Shown here in pieces: positions 61,435-64,000 of a DNA stretch of 64,000 nucleotides. Both the position numbers and the translations under genes were made by a program. Below the pieces are notes generated by a model, which worked only from the letters and a program-made list of their open reading frames with translations, was not told the origin of the DNA and did not search any database. The DNA comes from Verrucomicrobiota bacterium (lineage in GTDB: Bacteria > Verrucomicrobiota > Verrucomicrobiia > Limisphaerales > J093). The stretch lies in contig JAKQDD010000030.1 of the NCBI GenBank assembly GCA_029556615.1, positions 1-64,000 on the forward strand, read 5' to 3'. Within the stretch, counting starts at the first letter, position 1. The number at the start of each line of letters is the position of its first letter.

Positions 61435-64000
61435 ATGTTCACCGAACGTGCCCAGACGATCATCGACGCGGCCAAGGATTACGCCTTCTCCAGTGGCGAC
61501 CAGCAACTCACGCTCGCAGCGTTTGCGCCGGCGGCGGTGCGGCAGCCCGAGGCGACCATCATGCTGGCCGAGTTCCTGATGCTGACCCCCGACCAGTTGC
61601 GAGAGAAAGTTCCCCCCACGCCGCCGCCGGCGGCTTGTCCGGGCAAACTCCCGCTCTCGGAGCCGGTTCGGGCGATGCTCGAGGCGGCCAGGGAACTGGC
61701 CCAGGAAGTCCCGGATCGAAGCCAGCCCGGCCTGATTGACCTGCAGCACCTGCTGATGGCGCTGGCGCTCTCCCGGGAGTTCTGCGCCCTGCTGGGAGTC
61801 GCCCCCATGCCCCGCGAGGACGCCGTGCGGGCGCTGGCGGATTCCTACCAGCGGGAGGGAGGCACTCCCGCGATCGGCGACCTGATGGAACGGCTCCGGC
61901 GGATGCGCCTCGAGTTGCTCAACAGGGTGTTCGGGCAGGATCACGCGATCGAGGCGTTCGTCGAGGGTGTGTTCAACGCGGAAATCGTCGCAACCGCCGA
62001 CGTGCGACGGCGCGAGCCCCGCGCGGTGTTTGTCTTCGCCGGACCTCCGGGGGTGGGCAAGACCTACCTCGCCGAATCGGCGGCCACCTGGCTCGATCGC
62101 CCCTTCCGCCGCTTCGACATGACCACCTACTCCGATCATCAGGCAAGCAACGCGCTGGTGGGCTGGGCCAAGAGCTACCACGCTGCGCACCCGGGCCTGC
62201 TCACGGAGTTCGTCGAGAAGAACCCCAACGCCATCCTGCTCTTCGACGAGATCGAGAAGGCGCACCTCAACACCGTGCTGCTCTTCCTCCAGATCCTGGA
62301 TGCGGGGGTTCTCGAGGACAAGTACCACGAGCGGAATGTGAGCTTCCGGGACACGACCCTCATCTTCACCACCAATGCCGGCCGAAAACTCTACGACCGG
62401 CCCAACGAAAGCGGTGTCCACGCCGCCCATGCCGCCTTCCACCGGAAGACGATTCTCGATGCCCTCGAAAACGAGAAGGACCCGCGAACCGGGCAAGCCT
62501 GCTTCCCGCCCGCCATCTGCTCCCGGCTGGCCACCGGCTACCCGGTGCTGTTCAATCACCTGCGGGTCAACGAGCTCCAACGGGTAGCCCAGGCGGAGCT
62601 GGCCCACGTGGCCCACCTCCTCGAAAGACAGTACTACAAGCGAATCCTCATCAGCGACCTCGTCGCTGCCGCCCTCGTGTTGCGCGAAGGAGCCAAAGTC
62701 GACGCCCGCACGCTCCGATCCCAGGCCGAGACCTTCGTCAAGACCGAGTTCTTCAAGTTCTGCCAGTTGTTCAAGACCGACCGGATCGAGGAGGTCTTCC
62801 AGCAGGTGGACAGCGTCAGCCTCGAACTGGAACAGGAGCTCTCCGAGTGCGATCCCGAGGTCCGGGAGTTGTTCCAGGCCTCGGAAAAGCCCCGGGTGCT
62901 GCTGGTGTCGGAACCCAGCATGGGCGAGCTGTACCGGGAATGCCTCAAAGAGGTCGAGTGGCGCCTGGCCGCGAACGCCGAAGACGCCCTCGAGATCCTC
63001 GCCAACGAAGAAGTGGACCTGGCGTTGGTCGACCTGTGGCTGGGACGCACGCCGGGCAGCCAGACGGGCAGCGTTCAGCAGTTCGATCACATCCCGCTCG
63101 CCCACCGGGGCCTGGACCAGGGCCAGGAAATCCTCCGCCGGGTTCGCGAACGCCTTCCGGACCTGCCCGTGTATCTGCTCTCGCTCGCCGAAGGGGATGA
63201 GGCCGGCCCCGTCCGGGGCACGATCGATGACGAGCTGTTCATGGCCTGCGTCCGCGGCGGGGGAGCCCGGGGCATGCTCGTGAGCCGGTTCCTGGACAAC
63301 ATGGTCCGGGACTGGACCCAGCACCGCGACGCCTTCAAAGCCGACCTGCTCGCCACATGCCAGAGGCTCTATCGGGAGCGCGCCGCCGAACGCCTGGGCC
63401 AGGAACGCAAGGTCCTCTCCTTTGATACCGAACCCAAATTGCTCGCCTCCAAACGGCAGATCGTCATCCGGTTGCGCAACCTGCGCCTGGCGCGCGCCTT
63501 GGCCGCCGCCGACGCGGGGGAAGTGGTCGAGGATGTCGAGCGCCCGCGCACGCGGTTCGAGGATGTCATCGGAGCCGATGGCGCCAAGGAGGAGCTCCGG
63601 TTCTTCATCGATTTCCTCAAGCGCCCGCGCCGATTCGCCGCCCTGGGGCTCAAGCCGCCCAAAGGAGTCCTGCTCCACGGTCCCCCGGGCACCGGCAAGA
63701 CCATGCTCGCCCGCGCCATGGCCGGCGAGTCCGACGTCGCCTTCCTGCCGGTCTCGGCCAGCAATTTCGTCACCATCTGGCAGGGCAGCGGCCCGCAAAA
63801 CGTCCGCGACCTCTTCGCCCGCGCCCGCCGCTACGCGCCATCGATCATCTTCATCGACGAAATCGATGTCATCGGCAAGGCCCGCACCGGTTCCCCCGGC
63901 GCCGGCCAGGCCGAGGAGAACACCCTCAACGCGCTCCTGGTGGAAATGGACGGTTTCACCGGCCCTTCGCCGGACCGCCCCGTCTTCGTCCTCGCAGCCA
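61435..64000 (+). CDS. Giant fusion of Clp-D2-like AAA, receiver-like and FtsH-like AAA domains (partial)
   Basis: At least 855 codons, open at the window edge. The N-terminus resembles another degenerate Clp-N domain. A ClpB-D2-like AAA follows, with Walker A GPPGVGKT (203-210), Walker B LLFDEIEKAH (Asp271-Glu272) and the sensor-1 region TLIFTTNAG (Asn314). A receiver-like domain comes next (about 482-600; RVLLVSEPSMGELYREC, Asp533 in ALVDLW). An FtsH-like AAA begins FEDVIGADGAKEELRFFIDF and has GPPGTGKT (749-756) and FIDEID (Asp808). The FtsH pore phrase FVEMFVG reads FVTIWQG. Both AAA cores look active. Any FtsH-type zinc protease (HExxH) would lie beyond the window. There is no N-terminal membrane helix. 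Confidence 0.9.
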   Translation, partial: MFTERAQTIIDAAKDYAFSSGDQQLTLAAFAPAAVRQPEATIMLAEFLMLTPDQLREKVPPTPPPAACPGKLPLSEPVRAMLEAARELAQEVPDRSQPGLIDLQHLLMALALSREFCALLGVAPMPREDAVRALADSYQREGGTPAIGDLMERLRRMRLELLNRVFGQDHAIEAFVEGVFNAEIVATADVRRREPRAVFVFAGPPGVGKTYLAESAATWLDRPFRRFDMTTYSDHQASNALVGWAKSYHAAHPGLLTEFVEKNPNAILLFDEIEKAHLNTVLLFLQILDAGVLEDKYHERNVSFRDTTLIFTTNAGRKLYDRPNESGVHAAHAAFHRKTILDALENEKDPRTGQACFPPAICSRLATGYPVLFNHLRVNELQRVAQAELAHVAHLLERQYYKRILISDLVAAALVLREGAKVDARTLRSQAETFVKTEFFKFCQLFKTDRIEEVFQQVDSVSLELEQELSECDPEVRELFQASEKPRVLLVSEPSMGELYRECLKEVEWRLAANAEDALEILANEEVDLALVDLWLGRTPGSQTGSVQQFDHIPLAHRGLDQGQEILRRVRERLPDLPVYLLSLAEGDEAGPVRGTIDDELFMACVRGGGARGMLVSRFLDNMVRDWTQHRDAFKADLLATCQRLYRERAAERLGQERKVLSFDTEPKLLASKRQIVIRLRNLRLARALAAADAGEVVEDVERPRTRFEDVIGADGAKEELRFFIDFLKRPRRFAALGLKPPKGVLLHGPPGTGKTMLARAMAGESDVAFLPVSASNFVTIWQGSGPQNVRDLFARARRYAPSIIFIDEIDVIGKARTGSPGAGQAEENTLNALLVEMDGFTGPSPDRPVFVLAA

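Noticed and set aside
60988-63798. A 936-codon minus-strand frame opposite the Clp-like genes
   Set aside because: The plus strand carries intact Walker motifs and Clp/FtsH text; the minus frame is a GC-driven shadow.
40691-64000. Reading the chaperone locus as an anti-phage defence island
   Set aside because: No nuclease, toxin, NAD-depleting or membrane-pore effector was recognised within the window, and the kinase/phosphatase/chaperone content fits proteostasis better. The part beyond 64000 is unseen, so this is not fully excluded.
1-64000. tRNA, rRNA, CRISPR arrays, integrases or insertion-sequence transposases
   Set aside because: I looked through the intergenic stretches and predicted products and found none that could be supported.

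Overview
This 64 kb window is high-GC bacterial DNA that most resembles a Verrucomicrobiota genome of the Pedosphaera/Limisphaera kind. That placement is inferred from content: a type II secretion-style prepilin with the GFTLIELL start, a DUF2961/GH172 protein, Tat-exported Gfo/Idh/MocA and enolase-superfamily enzymes, a very large CotH/lamin-tail protein, a GxxExxY protein inside degenerate repeats, and a divergent membrane pyrophosphatase. No rRNA, tRNA or CRISPR array was seen.

Layout. 0-3 kb: palindrome-rich leader, membrane pyrophosphatase (hppA) and a strong terminator. 3-10 kb: pheT followed by a 1,443-residue CotH-type surface protein. 10-18 kb: a prepilin-like protein (minus), ffh, a GT2 glycosyltransferase with a YfhO-like membrane protein, a relic patch (VapC/PIN tail and another broken gene end), murA and a small membrane protein. 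18-25 kb: a GH172-like secreted protein, a tandem GxxExxY protein among direct repeats, an ECF sigma / membrane anti-sigma / periplasmic sensor triad that resembles CnrH-CnrY-CnrX, a secreted protein of unknown role, a Tat-exported oxidoreductase and a truncated beta-helix protein. 25-31 kb (minus): a signalling operon made of a LamG-7TM hybrid histidine kinase, a lone receiver and a receiver-adenylate cyclase. 31-40 kb: a Tat-exported enolase-superfamily protein facing an exceptionally large (about 2,700 residue) alpha-2-macroglobulin-like/TPR protein.

40.7-64 kb is the most interesting part. It is one co-directional run of 14 genes that continues past the window edge: an ECF-type sigma factor, a Ser/Thr kinase with TPRs, a PP2C phosphatase, a GrpE homologue, an Hsp70 with zinc-binding ends, a degenerate Hsp70-like/TPR/SEC-C protein, a zinc-ribbon J-like protein with a membrane anchor, a zinc-ribbon/TPR/membrane/coiled-coil protein, a second J-like membrane protein, a second GrpE-like protein, a second active-looking Hsp70, another TPR/membrane/coiled-coil protein, a Clp N-domain protein with a dead AAA module, and a giant protein that joins a ClpB-D2-like AAA, a receiver-like domain and an FtsH-like AAA. 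The first four junctions of the run after the sigma factor are ATGA overlaps or very tight. My reading is a dedicated, membrane-linked protein-quality-control machine under phospho-signalling control; the parts are seen in the sequence, but the joint function is inference.

A roughly 178-180 bp structured repeat occurs twice (after ffh and between the GrpE and Hsp70 genes). It is made of two successive inverted-repeat units of about 86 bp and links the two distant regions.
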